The notes: a model not told the origin generated them from the sequence alone. DNA of 64,000 bases from Lysobacteraceae bacterium NML91-0213 (GCA_002798175.1 NWQL01000004.1:398043-462042); one strand, 5' to 3'; shown: positions 26,517 through 36,025, counted from the stretch's first letter. Numbers and translations are program-made.

Positions 26517-28463
26517 ATGCCGCGCACTCCCCGTTTCCGCCTTCCGACCCGCCTGCTCGCCACGTTCGCGTTGCTGGCATTCCCGTTCACCGCAGCCCAG
26601 GCACAGGCGGCCACCGATGCCGATCTGCGCCGTGCATTCGATGCCGCCCAGCGTGGCGAACCCGTGCCCGCGCACATGCAGCGCCATCCGGCGTATGGCT
26701 GGGTCGAATTCACCGTGCTGCGCCGCAATCTCGCCACCCTGCCGGTCGCCCAGGCCGAAGCCTTCCTGCAGCGCTACCGGGGGCAGCCGGTCGCCACGGT
26801 GTTCCGCGAGGACTGGCTGCGTGCGCTGCACCGGCGCCAGGAATGGGCCGCGATCCGCGCGGCCTGGGCGCCGGGCATCAGTGATACAGCCCTGCGTTGC
26901 ATCGAGCTCGATGCACGCCAGCGCCTCGGCGCCACCGACGCGCGCTGGGACCAGGAAGTCGCTTCGATCTGGACCAGCAGCGGCGCATCGCTCCCCGATA
27001 CCTGCGATGCGCCGTTCGCCGCCGCCACCGCGCGCGGCAGCCTGACCGCGGCGCTGCGCTGGCAGCGGCTGGAGCTTGCCGCGGCGGAAGGCAACCCGGC
27101 GGTGATGCGCAGCGCGGCCACCGGCCTGCCGGCGGCCGAGCGCGCGCTGGCCGAGGACTACGCCGCCTTCGTGCAGGCGCCGCATGCACGTGCACTGCAG
27201 TGGCCCAGGACCGCGCGCAGCCGGCTGGTGGCCTCGCACGGGCTGGCGAAACTCGGCCGTGAGAATCCCGATGCCGCCGAGGCGCAGCTGCCGCAACTCG
27301 CCTCCGCGCTCGGTTTCGACGAGGCCGAACGCGGGCGGGTGCAGCACCAGATCGCGCTGTGGACGGTGGCCTCCTACCTGCCGCGCTCGGCCGAGCGGCT
27401 GGCCGCGGTGCCGCTGGCGGCCTACGACGAGCGCCTGCACGAGTGGCAGGTGCGCGAGGCGATCACCCGCGGCGACTGGCGGGCCGCGCTGGCCGCGATC
27501 CAGCGCATGCCGCCCACGCAACGCGATGACTCGCGCTGGAGCTATTTCGCCGGGCGCATGCACGGGCTGCTGGGCGACGCCCAGGCCGCACGCACGCAGT
27601 TCGCGCGTGCCGCGCGCGAGGCCACCTTCCACGGTTTCCTCGCCGCCGACAGGCTTGGCCAGGCCTACGCACTGTGCCCGATCGAACTGCCGGCCGACGC
27701 CGCCGCGCGCGCGCGGGTCGCCAACCGCCCGGAGATGGTGCGGGCGATGGCGCTGTTCGGCGCCGACCGCCCCGGCTGGGCGACGCGCGAATGGAACGCC
27801 GCGCTGGAGACCTTCAGCGATGCCGAGCGCCGGCTTGCGGTGGCGGTGGCGCAGGACCACGGCTGGTTCGACCGTGCGGTGTTCGCGCTCGGCCGCCAGC
27901 CCGAGGAAACCCGCTACTACACGCTGCGGTTTCCGCTGCACCACGACGAACTGATCCGCGCCGAGGCACGTCGCCACAATCTGGACCCGGCCTGGATCGC
28001 GGCCGAGATCCGCGCCGAGAGCACCTTCAACCCGCGCGCGCGTTCGCCCGCCGATGCCCGCGGGCTGATGCAGGTGATCCCCGCCACCGGCCAGGCCGTC
28101 GCACGGCGGCTGGGCGCGCCCTGGGGCGGCGCCGAAAGCCTGTACGACCCCGCGGTCTCGATCCGCCTGGGCACCGCCTACCTGCGCGAGATGAAGGAGC
28201 GTTACGGGCTGCCCTACGTCGCCATCGCCGCGTACAACGCGGGCCCGGCGCCGACGCGGCGCTGGATGGAGCAGCGCCCGGGCATGGATGCCGACCTGTG
28301 GATCGAGACCATCAGCTACCGCGAAACCCGCGAGTACGTGGCCCGCGTACTGGCCTTCAGCGTGATCTACGACTGGCGGCTGCACGGCGGGGCGGTGCCG
28401 GTCACCGACCGCATGCAGGGCCGCGTGGACGCGCCGCGCAAGCCGTTCGCCTGCCCGACCTGA
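26517..28463 (+). CDS. slt: Soluble lytic murein transglycosylase (Slt70-like)
   Basis: Cleaves the glycan strands of peptidoglycan to 1,6-anhydromuropeptides in the periplasm. The 648-residue precursor starts with a signal peptide (to about residue 28, TAAQAQA), followed by a long alpha-superhelical region, and a C-terminal SLT domain from about 480. That domain shows the catalytic glutamate in IRAESTFNPRA, the ARGLMQVIPATG block, and the AAYNAGP motif. Length and layout match Slt70. The start at 26517 is set by the signal peptide. The beta-lactamase and AmgK-like genes lie in the same 8 kb, which links cell-wall metabolism and beta-lactam response loosely. Confidence 0.93.
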   Translation: MPRTPRFRLPTRLLATFALLAFPFTAAQAQAATDADLRRAFDAAQRGEPVPAHMQRHPAYGWVEFTVLRRNLATLPVAQAEAFLQRYRGQPVATVFREDWLRALHRRQEWAAIRAAWAPGISDTALRCIELDARQRLGATDARWDQEVASIWTSSGASLPDTCDAPFAAATARGSLTAALRWQRLELAAAEGNPAVMRSAATGLPAAERALAEDYAAFVQAPHARALQWPRTARSRLVASHGLAKLGRENPDAAEAQLPQLASALGFDEAERGRVQHQIALWTVASYLPRSAERLAAVPLAAYDERLHEWQVREAITRGDWRAALAAIQRMPPTQRDDSRWSYFAGRMHGLLGDAQAARTQFARAAREATFHGFLAADRLGQAYALCPIELPADAAARARVANRPEMVRAMALFGADRPGWATREWNAALETFSDAERRLAVAVAQDHGWFDRAVFALGRQPEETRYYTLRFPLHHDELIRAEARRHNLDPAWIAAEIRAESTFNPRARSPADARGLMQVIPATGQAVARRLGAPWGGAESLYDPAVSIRLGTAYLREMKERYGLPYVAIAAYNAGPAPTRRWMEQRPGMDADLWIETISYRETREYVARVLAFSVIYDWRLHGGAVPVTDRMQGRVDAPRKPFACPT

Positions 28464-28596
28464 GCCGGCGGCCGGCATTCCGCCCCGGCGGAGTCTCCGG
28501 CGGGTATCACCGCCGCGGCCGCGGTGTCAGGCAGCCGCGGCCCGCGGTCGGCCATGACCTAAGCTGTGCGGCCTGTTGGACGATCGGCTCGAGGCG

Positions 28597-29829
28597 ATGA
28601 AGACCTATCTCGTCGGCGGTGCGGTACGCGACCGCCTGCTGGGGCTGCAGCCCGGCGATCGCGACTTCGTCGTCGTCGGCACCACCCCGCAGGCGATGGA
28701 AGCCGCGGGCTTCCGCCCGGTGGGGCGTGATTTCCCGGTGTTCCTGCATCCCGATACCGGCGAGGAGCATGCGCTGGCGCGTACCGAGCGCAAGTCCGGG
28801 CGCGGCTACCGCGGTTTCGTGGTGCATGCCGATCCGTCGGTGACGCTGGAGCAGGATCTCGAGCGCCGCGACTTCACCATCAATGCGATCGCCGAGGACG
28901 CCGACGGCCACCTGGTGGACCCGTTCGGCGGCGTGCGCGACCTCGAGGCCCGGGTCCTGCGGCATGTCGGCCCGGCGTTTGTCGAGGATCCGCTGCGGGT
29001 GCTGCGCGCGGCACGCTTCATGGCGCGCTTCGCACCGCTCGGCTTCCGTGTCGCCGACGAGACGCAGGCGCTCATGCGCGCGATGGCCGCGGGCGGCGAA
29101 CTTGCCGAACTGGTCCCCGAACGGGTGTGGCAGGAACTGTCGCGCGCGCTTGCGTACCGGCAGCCGTCCGCGTTCCTGCACACGTTGCACGACACCGGCG
29201 CACTCGCGACGGTGCTGCCGGAAGTGGATGCGCTGTACGGCGTGCCGCAGCGCGCGCAATACCACCCCGAGATCGACACCGGCATCCACACCGGGATGGT
29301 CTGCGACATGGCGGCAAGGCTTGCACCGGGCGATGCGGTGGTCGGCTTCGCGGCAATGACCCATGACCTCGGCAAGGCACTGACGCCGCCGGCGGAATGG
29401 CCGAAGCACATCGGCCACGAACAGCGCGGGGTGGCGCCGCTGCGGGCGCTGTGCGACCGCCTGAAGGTACCGTCGGCACACCGCGAGCTGGCGGTGATGG
29501 CCTGCCGCGAACATCTCAACGTGCATCGCCTGTTCGAGCTGCGCGATCGCACCGTGCATGCGCTGCTGGAACGCTGCGACGCCTTCCGCAAGCCGGAGCG
29601 CATCGCCCGGCTGGTCACGGTCTGCGAGGCCGACAAGCGCGGGCGGCTGGGCCTGCAGGACGTGCCCTATCCACAGGCTGCGGAACTGCTGCGCCTGCTC
29701 GACGCCGCGCGTGCGGTGCAGGCGCGCGACGTGCTGCGCGAAGGCATGACCGGGCCGCAGATCGGCGAGGCGCTGGCGCGTGCGCGGGTCGCGGCGATCG
29801 GCCGTGCGCGGGCGCAGTCGATCACCTAG
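28597..29829 (+). CDS. cca: Multifunctional CCA tRNA nucleotidyltransferase
   Basis: Adds and repairs the 3'-terminal CCA of tRNA. The 410-residue product has the class II head: [21 protein letters not shown] (metal-binding DxD), the [12 protein letters not shown] segment with its ERRD specificity motif, and RVLRAARF. Its C-terminal half has an HD-type phosphohydrolase domain with [15 protein letters not shown] and HIGHEQ. That combination is the bacterial multifunctional type. The ATG at 28597 (MKTYLVGG) matches relatives; a TTG at 28576 is in frame but adds seven residues. A TAAGCT -10-like hexamer lies at 28560. Confidence 0.95.
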   Translation: MKTYLVGGAVRDRLLGLQPGDRDFVVVGTTPQAMEAAGFRPVGRDFPVFLHPDTGEEHALARTERKSGRGYRGFVVHADPSVTLEQDLERRDFTINAIAEDADGHLVDPFGGVRDLEARVLRHVGPAFVEDPLRVLRAARFMARFAPLGFRVADETQALMRAMAAGGELAELVPERVWQELSRALAYRQPSAFLHTLHDTGALATVLPEVDALYGVPQRAQYHPEIDTGIHTGMVCDMAARLAPGDAVVGFAAMTHDLGKALTPPAEWPKHIGHEQRGVAPLRALCDRLKVPSAHRELAVMACREHLNVHRLFELRDRTVHALLERCDAFRKPERIARLVTVCEADKRGRLGLQDVPYPQAAELLRLLDAARAVQARDVLREGMTGPQIGEALARARVAAIGRARAQSIT

Positions 29830-30253
29830 CAGGTCGAACCTGTGGGACCAGGTAGCGGCCGCAGGGCCAGTTGCCGGAGCGTCGTTCGCGCCCGCCTTCG
29901 AAGGACATCCGGGCGCAGAACCTCGCGCCGAAGCCCGCAGCCAAGCCGGGTGGAGACGCGGGTGGCTCGCCGCTCTGATTTCGTGGCGAAGCGGCGAACG
30001 CACGAGCCCGTTGCGTGCACGGCGGGGTGTGCGGACAGCCGGCCATGGATGGCCGGCGGCCGGCCGTGGCAGCCGGACGCGGACTCCGGCCGGGGGAGCA
30101 CACCCCGCTGTGCGCGCGACGGGCAGCGCGGACCATGACGGGGCCGCTCCTGGGAACTGCCGGTATCGCGAACTCCGGGTCGCGGTCGCGCCATTGGCGA
30201 CTGCACTGCATCGGTCGGCACACTGTGCAGCCTGATCCCGGCCAACCGACCCC
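29830..30253. repeat. 424-bp intergenic region with large imperfect palindrome
   Basis: No gene is supported here. The centre holds nested inverted repeats: outer 11-bp arms GCGGGGTGTGC (30022-30032) and GCACACCCCGC (30098-30108), and an inner CCGGCCAT-GG-ATGGCCGG (30039-30056). A 45-bp part (30085-30130) recurs in inverse orientation at 63911-63958, which marks a dispersed repeat family. The stretches before 30020 and after 30140 show nothing I can identify. Confidence 0.6.
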
Positions 30254-31129
30254 ATGACCCACATGTCCTGCCTGTTCCCCGCGCTCGCCTGCGCTGCGCT
30301 GCTCGCACCTGCCCCCGCGCACGCCGCCGGACCGCTGCCGCAACTGCGTGCCTACGAGGTGCGCGAAGCCTGGCGGCAACCCGTGGCACCGGTGCGCATT
30401 GCGCGCAACACCTGGCATATCGGCACCGCCGGCCTGAGTGCGCTGCTGGTCACCGGCAAAGATGGCGCGATCCTGATCGACGGCGGCATGCCGCAGGCCG
30501 CCGACCACCTGCTGGCCAATCTCGCCGCGCTGGGCCTGCAACCGTCCCAGGTGAAATGGATCGTGCACAGCCAGGCGCATGCCGACCATGTCGGGCCGCT
30601 GGCAGCGGTGAAGCGTGCGACCGGCGCACGCGTGGCCAGCAATGCCGAGTCGGCTGCGCTGCTGGCGCGTGGGGGTGCCGATGACCTGCATTTCGGCGAC
30701 GGCATGCTCTACCACCCGTTGCAGGTCGACCGCCTGCTGCAGGACGGCGAGCTCCTCGAACTCGGCGACCTGCGCCTGCAGGTGCATTTCACCCCCGGCC
30801 ATACGCCCGGCAGCATGAGCTGGAGCTGGAACGACATCGGCACCGACGGCGCACCCGTGCGGATCGTCTACGCCGACAGCCTGAGCGCACCCGGCTACCG
30901 GCTGCTCGACAACCCGCGCTACCCGCGCATCGTCGAGGACTTCCGCCGCAGCATCGCCACCCTGCGTGCCCTGCCCTGCGACCTGCTGCTGACGCCGCAC
31001 CCGGAGGCCAGTGGCTGGCGTTACGACGCGAGCCCGGTACGCGAGCGCGAACTCGACTGCCGTGGTTATGCGGATGCCGCCGGGGCGGCGCTGGATGCGC
31101 AGATCGAAAAGGAACGCGCAGCGCGTTGA
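30254..31129 (+). CDS. Subclass B3 metallo-beta-lactamase, L1-like, with Gln in place of the first zinc histidine
   Basis: A secreted zinc hydrolase predicted to open beta-lactam rings, possibly including carbapenems. The 291-residue precursor has a signal peptide to about residue 24 (PAHAAG). Large parts read like Stenotrophomonas L1: VASNAESAALLARGG, DDLHFGDG, YADSLSAPGY, NPRYP and LLTPHPEAS. The zinc motif is SQAHADH (Gln107, His109, Asp111, His112), whereas L1 has HAHADH; GOB-type enzymes have Gln at this position. His183 (TPGHTPGS) and His249 complete the site. Not next to a LysR/AmpR regulator. It is a chromosomal-type gene with no mobile element around it. Confidence 0.92.
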   Translation: MTHMSCLFPALACAALLAPAPAHAAGPLPQLRAYEVREAWRQPVAPVRIARNTWHIGTAGLSALLVTGKDGAILIDGGMPQAADHLLANLAALGLQPSQVKWIVHSQAHADHVGPLAAVKRATGARVASNAESAALLARGGADDLHFGDGMLYHPLQVDRLLQDGELLELGDLRLQVHFTPGHTPGSMSWSWNDIGTDGAPVRIVYADSLSAPGYRLLDNPRYPRIVEDFRRSIATLRALPCDLLLTPHPEASGWRYDASPVRERELDCRGYADAAGAALDAQIEKERAAR

Positions 31130-31167
31130 GGGCACGCATGCGCGGAACACGCGTGACCGCCCTGTTG

Positions 31168-31214
31168 CCCCCATCGCCTGCGGGCACCTTCTCCAGCGCG
31201 GGGGAGAACGGTGG
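31168..31214 (+). repeat. Dispersed intergenic palindromic repeat, copy 3 (diverged)
   Basis: CCCCCATCGCCTGCGGGCACCTTCTCC followed by GCGGGGGAGAACGGTGG aligns with the unit at 21730, with several substitutions. It occupies the gap between the convergent beta-lactamase and DUF72 genes and could act as a terminator for both. Confidence 0.5.
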
Positions 31215-31269
31215 AGCCGAGGCAGGCACCTGTGGATGGGTGGCCGCCGGCCAAGACCGGGCGGACTCG

Positions 31270-32094
31270 CTACAGCCGCGCGTGCAGCGCCATCGCCGCA
31301 GCGGGGTTGCGTGCCTTGGCAGCGCCAATGAAGAACACGAACACCTCGCGCGGCGGCGCCTTCCGCCCGGCGGCGGGTTCGACCCGCGACAGGTCGTCGG
31401 GCTCGCCGCCGGCGGCCCAGGTGCGGGCGCGCTGCGCCCACGCGTCGAGCTCGGCCCCGGGATAGCCGGTGGCCACGTCCTCGCGGCTGTGCATCAGCCG
31501 CGCATAGACGAAATCACCGGTGATATCGGCGAATGACGGGTATGCCGGCGCATCGGTGAACACCGTGGCCACGCCATGGCTGCGCGCGAGCGCGAGGTAC
31601 TCCGCGCACATGAACTCCGGATTGCGCACCTCGAGCACGTGCCGCAGTTGCATGTCCGCGAGCGTGCGCGGCAGCAGGCCGAGGAAGGCGGCGAGATCAT
31701 CGCGATCGAACCCGCGCCGCGGTGCCAGCTGCCATAGCAGCGGGCCCAGCCGGTCGCCCAGTTCGGCGATGCCGCCGTGGATGAAACCATCGATGCGCGC
31801 GCCGGTGCCTGCTAACTGGCGGGATTCCACGATCTGCTTTGGCGCCTTCAGCGCGAACACGAAGCCGTCCGGCGTTTCCGCACGCCAGCGCGCGAACGTC
31901 GCCGGCTTCTGCGGCCCGTAGAAGGTGCCGTTGATCTCGATCGCGGTCACCTGGCGGCTGGCGAACTCGAGTTCGCGACGCTGCACCAGCCCCTTCGGGT
32001 AGAAATTGTCGCGCCAGGGCACGAAGGTCCATCCGCCCATGCCGGTGCGGATGCGGTGCTTCGGTTCCGGGACGTTGCTGAAGAGATCGACCAT
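31270..32094 (-). CDS. DUF72 domain-containing protein (YecE-like)
   Basis: A 274-residue TIM-barrel-like protein of unknown function. Family features are TGMGGWTFVPWRDNFYP near the N-terminus, IEINGTFYGPQKP, FALKAPKQIVESRQL, LEVRNPEF and FADITGDFVYARLM. There is no signal peptide or membrane segment. The ATG at 32094 (MVDLFSNVPEPKHRI) is preferred; further upstream the frame contains arginine-rich noise. The gap 32095-32278 before the kinase gene's stop shows no identifiable element. Confidence 0.85.
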   Translation of the reverse strand: MVDLFSNVPEPKHRIRTGMGGWTFVPWRDNFYPKGLVQRRELEFASRQVTAIEINGTFYGPQKPATFARWRAETPDGFVFALKAPKQIVESRQLAGTGARIDGFIHGGIAELGDRLGPLLWQLAPRRGFDRDDLAAFLGLLPRTLADMQLRHVLEVRNPEFMCAEYLALARSHGVATVFTDAPAYPSFADITGDFVYARLMHSREDVATGYPGAELDAWAQRARTWAAGGEPDDLSRVEPAAGRKAPPREVFVFFIGAAKARNPAAAMALHARL

Positions 32095-32278
32095 GGACGG
32101 CTCCTCGCGATCGGCGGTGCGGCAGGCACGATGGCGCGTGGCCGGTGGCGGCATCGTGCACACGGCCGGCAACGCGTTGGACTGCAGCCGCGCCGGGGGC
32201 GGCGAAGGTGGATGGTCGCCGTGCCACGCCGCTGGCCTCGCGCGCGCGCCTGCGCCGATGACGCGCCGGCGCGGGGGT

Positions 32279-33307
32279 TTACCCGGAGACCGCCGGGGCA
32301 GCCAACCGCGGGCGCACGTGGCGGTCGAGCAGCGCCGCCAGCGGCGCCAGTTCCGGGTGCTGCGGAAGTACCGCGTCGAGATAGCCGAGGAAACGCGGCG
32401 CATCGGCGAGGTACTTCGACTTGCCGTCGCGGTGGTGCAGGCGCGCGAAGATGCCCATGACCTTGAGATGGCGCTGCACGCCGGTCAGCGCCGCGTCGCG
32501 CAGGAACCGTTCGCGCGGCGGTACCGCGATCCCGGCATCCACCGCACGCGCGTGGTAACGCGCCAGCCAGCCCTCGACCCGTGCTTCCGGCCAGCTGTGG
32601 AAGGCGTCGCGCAGCAGGCAGACCGGGTCGTAGGCCACCGGGCCGCGCACGGCGTCCTGGAAATCCAGGACCGCCACGCCGCTGGCCACCGGCATCAGGT
32701 TGCGCAGCATGTAGTCGCGGTGCACCAGCACCTGCGGCTGCGCCAGCATCGCCTCGACCAGCATGGTGTTCGCCGCGTCCAGTGCGGCACGCTCGGCGGC
32801 ATCGAGCTCCACGCCGAGATGGCGGCCAAGAAACCACTCGTCGAACAGCGCCAGCTCACGCAGCAGCATCGGTGCGTCGTAGGCCGGCAGGTCCGCGGGC
32901 GGGGCCACCGCCTGCAGGCGCAGCAGCTGGTCGAACGCGGCCTCCATCAGCGCATCCGCCTCCAGCCGGTCCAGCGCCTGCAGGCAGGTCTCGCCGCCCA
33001 GGTCTTCCAGCAGCAGGAAGCCGGCATCCACATCGCGCGCATCCACCCGCGGCACGCGCACGCCGCCGGCTTCGAGCAGGTCGCGCACGCGCAGCCATGG
33101 CCGCACGTCCTCGAGCTCCGGGGGCGAGTCCATGACGATGCGGCTGGGGCCCGCGCCCCGGGTGCGCCAGTAGCTGCGGAAGCCGGCATCCATCGAGGCG
33201 CGCTGCAGCTCCAGCGCCGGCTCGCCACTGGCGTCGCGCGCCCAGGCCAGCCGTTGCGTGGCGCGCAGCGCGTCGGGAATCGCGTGGACGATGGCGGGTG
33301 CGTGCAT
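32279..33307 (-). CDS. AmgK-like sugar kinase, aminoglycoside phosphotransferase family
   Basis: A 342-residue kinase-like protein. The catalytic loop is VLVHRDYMLRNLM (HxDxxxxN) and the metal motif is VAVLDFQDAVRGP (DFxD), as in the APH/choline-kinase group. In pseudomonads the same family member AmgK phosphorylates N-acetylmuramate and N-acetylglucosamine for peptidoglycan recycling, usually beside murU. No murU is in the window, so substrate is not certain. Length and N-terminal layout (RDLLEAGGVRVPRV, LLLEDLG) fit AmgK better than drug-modifying APHs. Placement among cell-wall genes is consistent. Confidence 0.8.
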   Translation of the reverse strand: MHAPAIVHAIPDALRATQRLAWARDASGEPALELQRASMDAGFRSYWRTRGAGPSRIVMDSPPELEDVRPWLRVRDLLEAGGVRVPRVDARDVDAGFLLLEDLGGETCLQALDRLEADALMEAAFDQLLRLQAVAPPADLPAYDAPMLLRELALFDEWFLGRHLGVELDAAERAALDAANTMLVEAMLAQPQVLVHRDYMLRNLMPVASGVAVLDFQDAVRGPVAYDPVCLLRDAFHSWPEARVEGWLARYHARAVDAGIAVPPRERFLRDAALTGVQRHLKVMGIFARLHHRDGKSKYLADAPRFLGYLDAVLPQHPELAPLAALLDRHVRPRLAAPAVSG

Positions 33308-33449
33308 GGCGGCAACGGGCGGTCAGGGGGGCGCAGCGTAGCAAGTCCGCGGCATCGCGGATGGGCGGAAGACGCGCTGACAGCGGCCTGGCCCGCGCGG
33401 CGCCGGGAGCAGCGTTGACGCCCCGCGCGGGTGCCGTTCGTCTGGCCGG

Positions 33450-33857
33450 CTAGCGGCGCCCGCCGTCCAACCGCAGCAGCGCATCGCGCCATGGCGTCAG
33501 CTGCACCGCCAGCCCCGCGACCACGCCCAGCGTATTGGCCAGCGCATCGGCGGGATCGGCCACGCGCATCGCGGTCAGCGCGCCCTGCGCGTATTCGATG
33601 CCGATGCCCAGCAGCACCAGGCCGACCGCGGCCCCCAGCAGCGCCACCCGGCGCGCATACAGCTGCACCGCGCCGGTGGCCAGCACCGCGTACGCGAGGA
33701 AATGCCCGAGCTTGTCGCCGTTGTCGACCGGCGGCATCGGCGGTGGTGGCGACAGCGACAGCACCAGCACCGCCGCGATCGCCGCGATCCACAGCCCCGC
33801 CCACAGCCACGGCCGCCGGAACGGCTTGAGCGAGCGGCCCGGCCGCAACCGGGTCAC
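33450..33857 (-). CDS. VanZ-family membrane protein
   Basis: A 135-residue membrane protein with about four hydrophobic helices: LWAGLWIAAIAAVLVLSL, then around 60-80, 82-98 and 112-128. The conserved VanZ-like segment DNGDKLGHFLAYAVLATG and the later RVADPADALANTLGVVAG (acidic DxxDxxxN) are present. Function of stand-alone VanZ-like proteins is unknown. It starts with a GTG whose GTGA overlaps the stop codon of the methyltransferase gene upstream, a sign of translational coupling. Confidence 0.8.
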   Translation of the reverse strand: MTRLRPGRSLKPFRRPWLWAGLWIAAIAAVLVLSLSPPPPMPPVDNGDKLGHFLAYAVLATGAVQLYARRVALLGAAVGLVLLGIGIEYAQGALTAMRVADPADALANTLGVVAGLAVQLTPWRDALLRLDGGRR

Positions 33858-35044
33858 AGCCGGTGGCTCAGGTCGCCGGCAAGGAAGGCATGGTCGAGGT
33901 CGACGTCGCGGGCGAAGCCCATCACCTGGAAGCGTTCGCCCATCGCATCGGGATGGGTCAGCTGCTTGACCTCCTGGCGCAGGCGGTAGCGCGTGGCTTC
34001 GTCGCCTGCCCGGGCTTCGAGGTCGACCAGCAGGCGGTCGATGCCGTTGCCCAGCAGGAAGCTGGCCTGGTTGCAGTAGCCGGCGAAGTCGAATCCGGCA
34101 CCGGTGCCGGCCTCTGCCAGCGCGGTGAAATCGACCGACGCGGTCAGGTCCTGCAGGCCCGGGTTGGCCAGCACGTCGCTGCCGACGCGATGGCGACTGA
34201 AGGCGCGCAGGGTGCCGTCGCGGCGCTGCGGGCGGTAGTAGTCGCGCCGTGCATGGCCGTAGTCGACGAACAGCATCGCGCCGGCATCCAGACCGCCGAT
34301 CACGGCCTGGATCCAGTACGGCAGCTGCGGCAGCAGTTCGGAGCGGTAGCCGTCGGCGAACGGCGCATCCAGCTGGCGCTCGACATGGCGCACGGCGGCG
34401 GCCAGCAGCGCATCGGCGGGACGGTCCATGATCGCCAGGGCACCGTGCGCATCGACCGTGACGTATTCCTCGAACACCTCGCCATCGCGGATGGCAAAGC
34501 GCGGCGTGGGCAGCGCGTCGATCACCTCGTTGGCGAACAGCACCCCGCGCCATGGCTCGTCGAGCGGCCCATCCAGCCAGGCCACGCGCGCGAAGACGTC
34601 GGCGGGCAGCACGTGCTGCAGGTGGTCGCGCTGGCGCTGGCGCAGGTCGGCACTGGGCTCGAGGATGGCGTAGCGCGCCGGCAGCGCGTCGAGCGCCAGC
34701 AGGCGGCGGATCGCGTGCTCGGCGAAGCGGCCGCTGCCGCCGCCGATCTCGACGAACTGCGCATCGCGGCCGAGCTGGCGCAGCACCGGCGCCAGCGCCT
34801 CGGCCACGGCGCCGGCAAACAGCGTGCCCAGTTCGGGTGCGGTGACGAAGTCGCCCTCGGCGCCGAACTTGGCCATGCCGGCGCTGTAGTAGCCCAGGCC
34901 CGGCGTGTACAGCGCCAGCTCCATGAAGCGATGGAACGGGATCGCGCGATCGGGCGCGGCGTGGATCTCGTCGCGGATCAGCGCCTGCAGCCGTGCGCTG
35001 AGCGCAAGAGCGGCGTCGGGCAGGTGGGGATGCGGGTTGGACAT
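33854..35044 (-). CDS. SAM-dependent methyltransferase, MidA/NDUFAF7 family
   Basis: A 396-residue protein of the family that in mitochondria (NDUFAF7/MidA) methylates an arginine of complex I. The SAM-binding motif is FVEIGGGSGRFAEH, after PELGTLFAGAV; other blocks are ALYTPGLGYYSAG near the N-terminus and LFANEVIDALPTPRF. Bacterial substrates are not established. ATG at 35044; the 122-bp gap to the divergent pteridine reductase must contain both promoters. It is coupled to the VanZ-like gene by a 4-bp overlap. Confidence 0.88.
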   Translation of the reverse strand: MSNPHPHLPDAALALSARLQALIRDEIHAAPDRAIPFHRFMELALYTPGLGYYSAGMAKFGAEGDFVTAPELGTLFAGAVAEALAPVLRQLGRDAQFVEIGGGSGRFAEHAIRRLLALDALPARYAILEPSADLRQRQRDHLQHVLPADVFARVAWLDGPLDEPWRGVLFANEVIDALPTPRFAIRDGEVFEEYVTVDAHGALAIMDRPADALLAAAVRHVERQLDAPFADGYRSELLPQLPYWIQAVIGGLDAGAMLFVDYGHARRDYYRPQRRDGTLRAFSRHRVGSDVLANPGLQDLTASVDFTALAEAGTGAGFDFAGYCNQASFLLGNGIDRLLVDLEARAGDEATRYRLRQEVKQLTHPDAMGERFQVMGFARDVDLDHAFLAGDLSHRL

Positions 35045-35166
35045 CGGAAGGCTTCACGAAGGCGGGCTACAGGATAAGCGAGGCCGCCTGCACGCCCGCC
35101 GACGGGTTCGCCGCGGCCGCGGCGAACGGCGTTATGGTGTCGGGCCGTTGCCGCCGCCCGTTCGCC

Positions 35167-35916
35167 ATGACCCAACGCCCCGCTCCCGTCGCCCTCGTCA
35201 CCGGCAGCGCGCACCGGCTCGGCAATGCCATCGCCCGGCGCCTGCATGCCGCCGGCTACGACCTCGCCCTGCACTACCGCAGCCGGCGACCCGAGCTGGA
35301 TACGCTGCTGGCCGACCTGGAAGCCGCGCGCCCGGGCAGCACGCTCGCGCTGCAGGCGGAACTGGCGGATATCGACTGCCTGCCCGCGCTCGTCGACCGG
35401 GCGGTCACGCGCTTCGGCCGCCTCGATGCGCTGGTCAACAACGCCTCGTCGTATTCCGCCACGCCGCTCGGCTCGGCGACACCGGAGGACTGGAACCGCC
35501 TGTTCGCGAGCAACGCGCAGGCGCCGTTCTTCCTCGCCCAGGCGGCGGCCCGGCATCTGCGCGCCGCCGGCGGCGCGATCGTCAACATGACCGACATCTA
35601 CGCCCGGCACCCACGTGCCGGCCACGCGCTGTACTGCATGGCCAAGGCCGCGCTGGAAGCGTCGACGCGGTCGCTGGCACTGGACCTGGCGCCGGAGGTG
35701 CGGGTCAACAGCGTGGCCCCGGGCGCGATCCTGTGGGGCGACGGCGACGGCGACGACGACCCCGCACGCCGGCAGGCGATGCTTGCACGCACGCCGCTGG
35801 CGCGTACCGGCACCCCCGACGAGATCGCCGGCACCGTGCTGTGGCTGCTGCGCGACGCGACCTACCTGACCGGCGAAAGCCTGCGCGTGGACGGCGGCCG
35901 GCTGGTCGCCGGCTGA
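35167..35916 (+). CDS. folM: Pteridine reductase (FolM/PTR1-like short-chain dehydrogenase)
   Basis: An NADPH-dependent reductase, 249 residues. The nucleotide motif is TGSAHRLGNAIA, where an Arg replaces the glycine of ordinary short-chain dehydrogenases, the pteridine-reductase signature (TGxxxRxG). LVNNASSYS, the catalytic tyrosine and lysine in YCMAKAA, and VAPGAILWG follow. Pteridine reductases reduce dihydrobiopterin or dihydrofolate. folK and folB lie in the next 4 kb, so a role in folate/pterin supply fits. The ATG at 35167 (MTQRPAPVALVTG) is chosen; a GTG/ATG upstream adds an unconserved stretch. A TATGGT hexamer near 35133 may be the -10. Confidence 0.88.
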   Translation: MTQRPAPVALVTGSAHRLGNAIARRLHAAGYDLALHYRSRRPELDTLLADLEAARPGSTLALQAELADIDCLPALVDRAVTRFGRLDALVNNASSYSATPLGSATPEDWNRLFASNAQAPFFLAQAAARHLRAAGGAIVNMTDIYARHPRAGHALYCMAKAALEASTRSLALDLAPEVRVNSVAPGAILWGDGDGDDDPARRQAMLARTPLARTGTPDEIAGTVLWLLRDATYLTGESLRVDGGRLVAG

Positions 35917-36025
35917 GGCCACGACGTGCGCACTCCGGGGGAAGGTCACGCGTGCACGGCCACCACGCCCTGACCGCGCGCACCACGCGCACCGCCCGGG
36001 CGCTTCCTGCCTGGCGCGCGCCGGC

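Noticed and set aside
29830..30253. Small genes in the 424-bp gap after cca
   Set aside because: Short open frames exist on both strands but they cross the palindromic repeat, lack ribosome-binding sites and show no conserved features.
30254..31129. Horizontally acquired carbapenemase
   Set aside because: Base and codon use match neighbours and no mobile element flanks it; L1-like enzymes are intrinsic to several Xanthomonadaceae.
32279..33307. Aminoglycoside phosphotransferase conferring drug resistance
   Set aside because: Layout fits the AmgK peptidoglycan-recycling kinase better, and the gene sits in core-genome surroundings.
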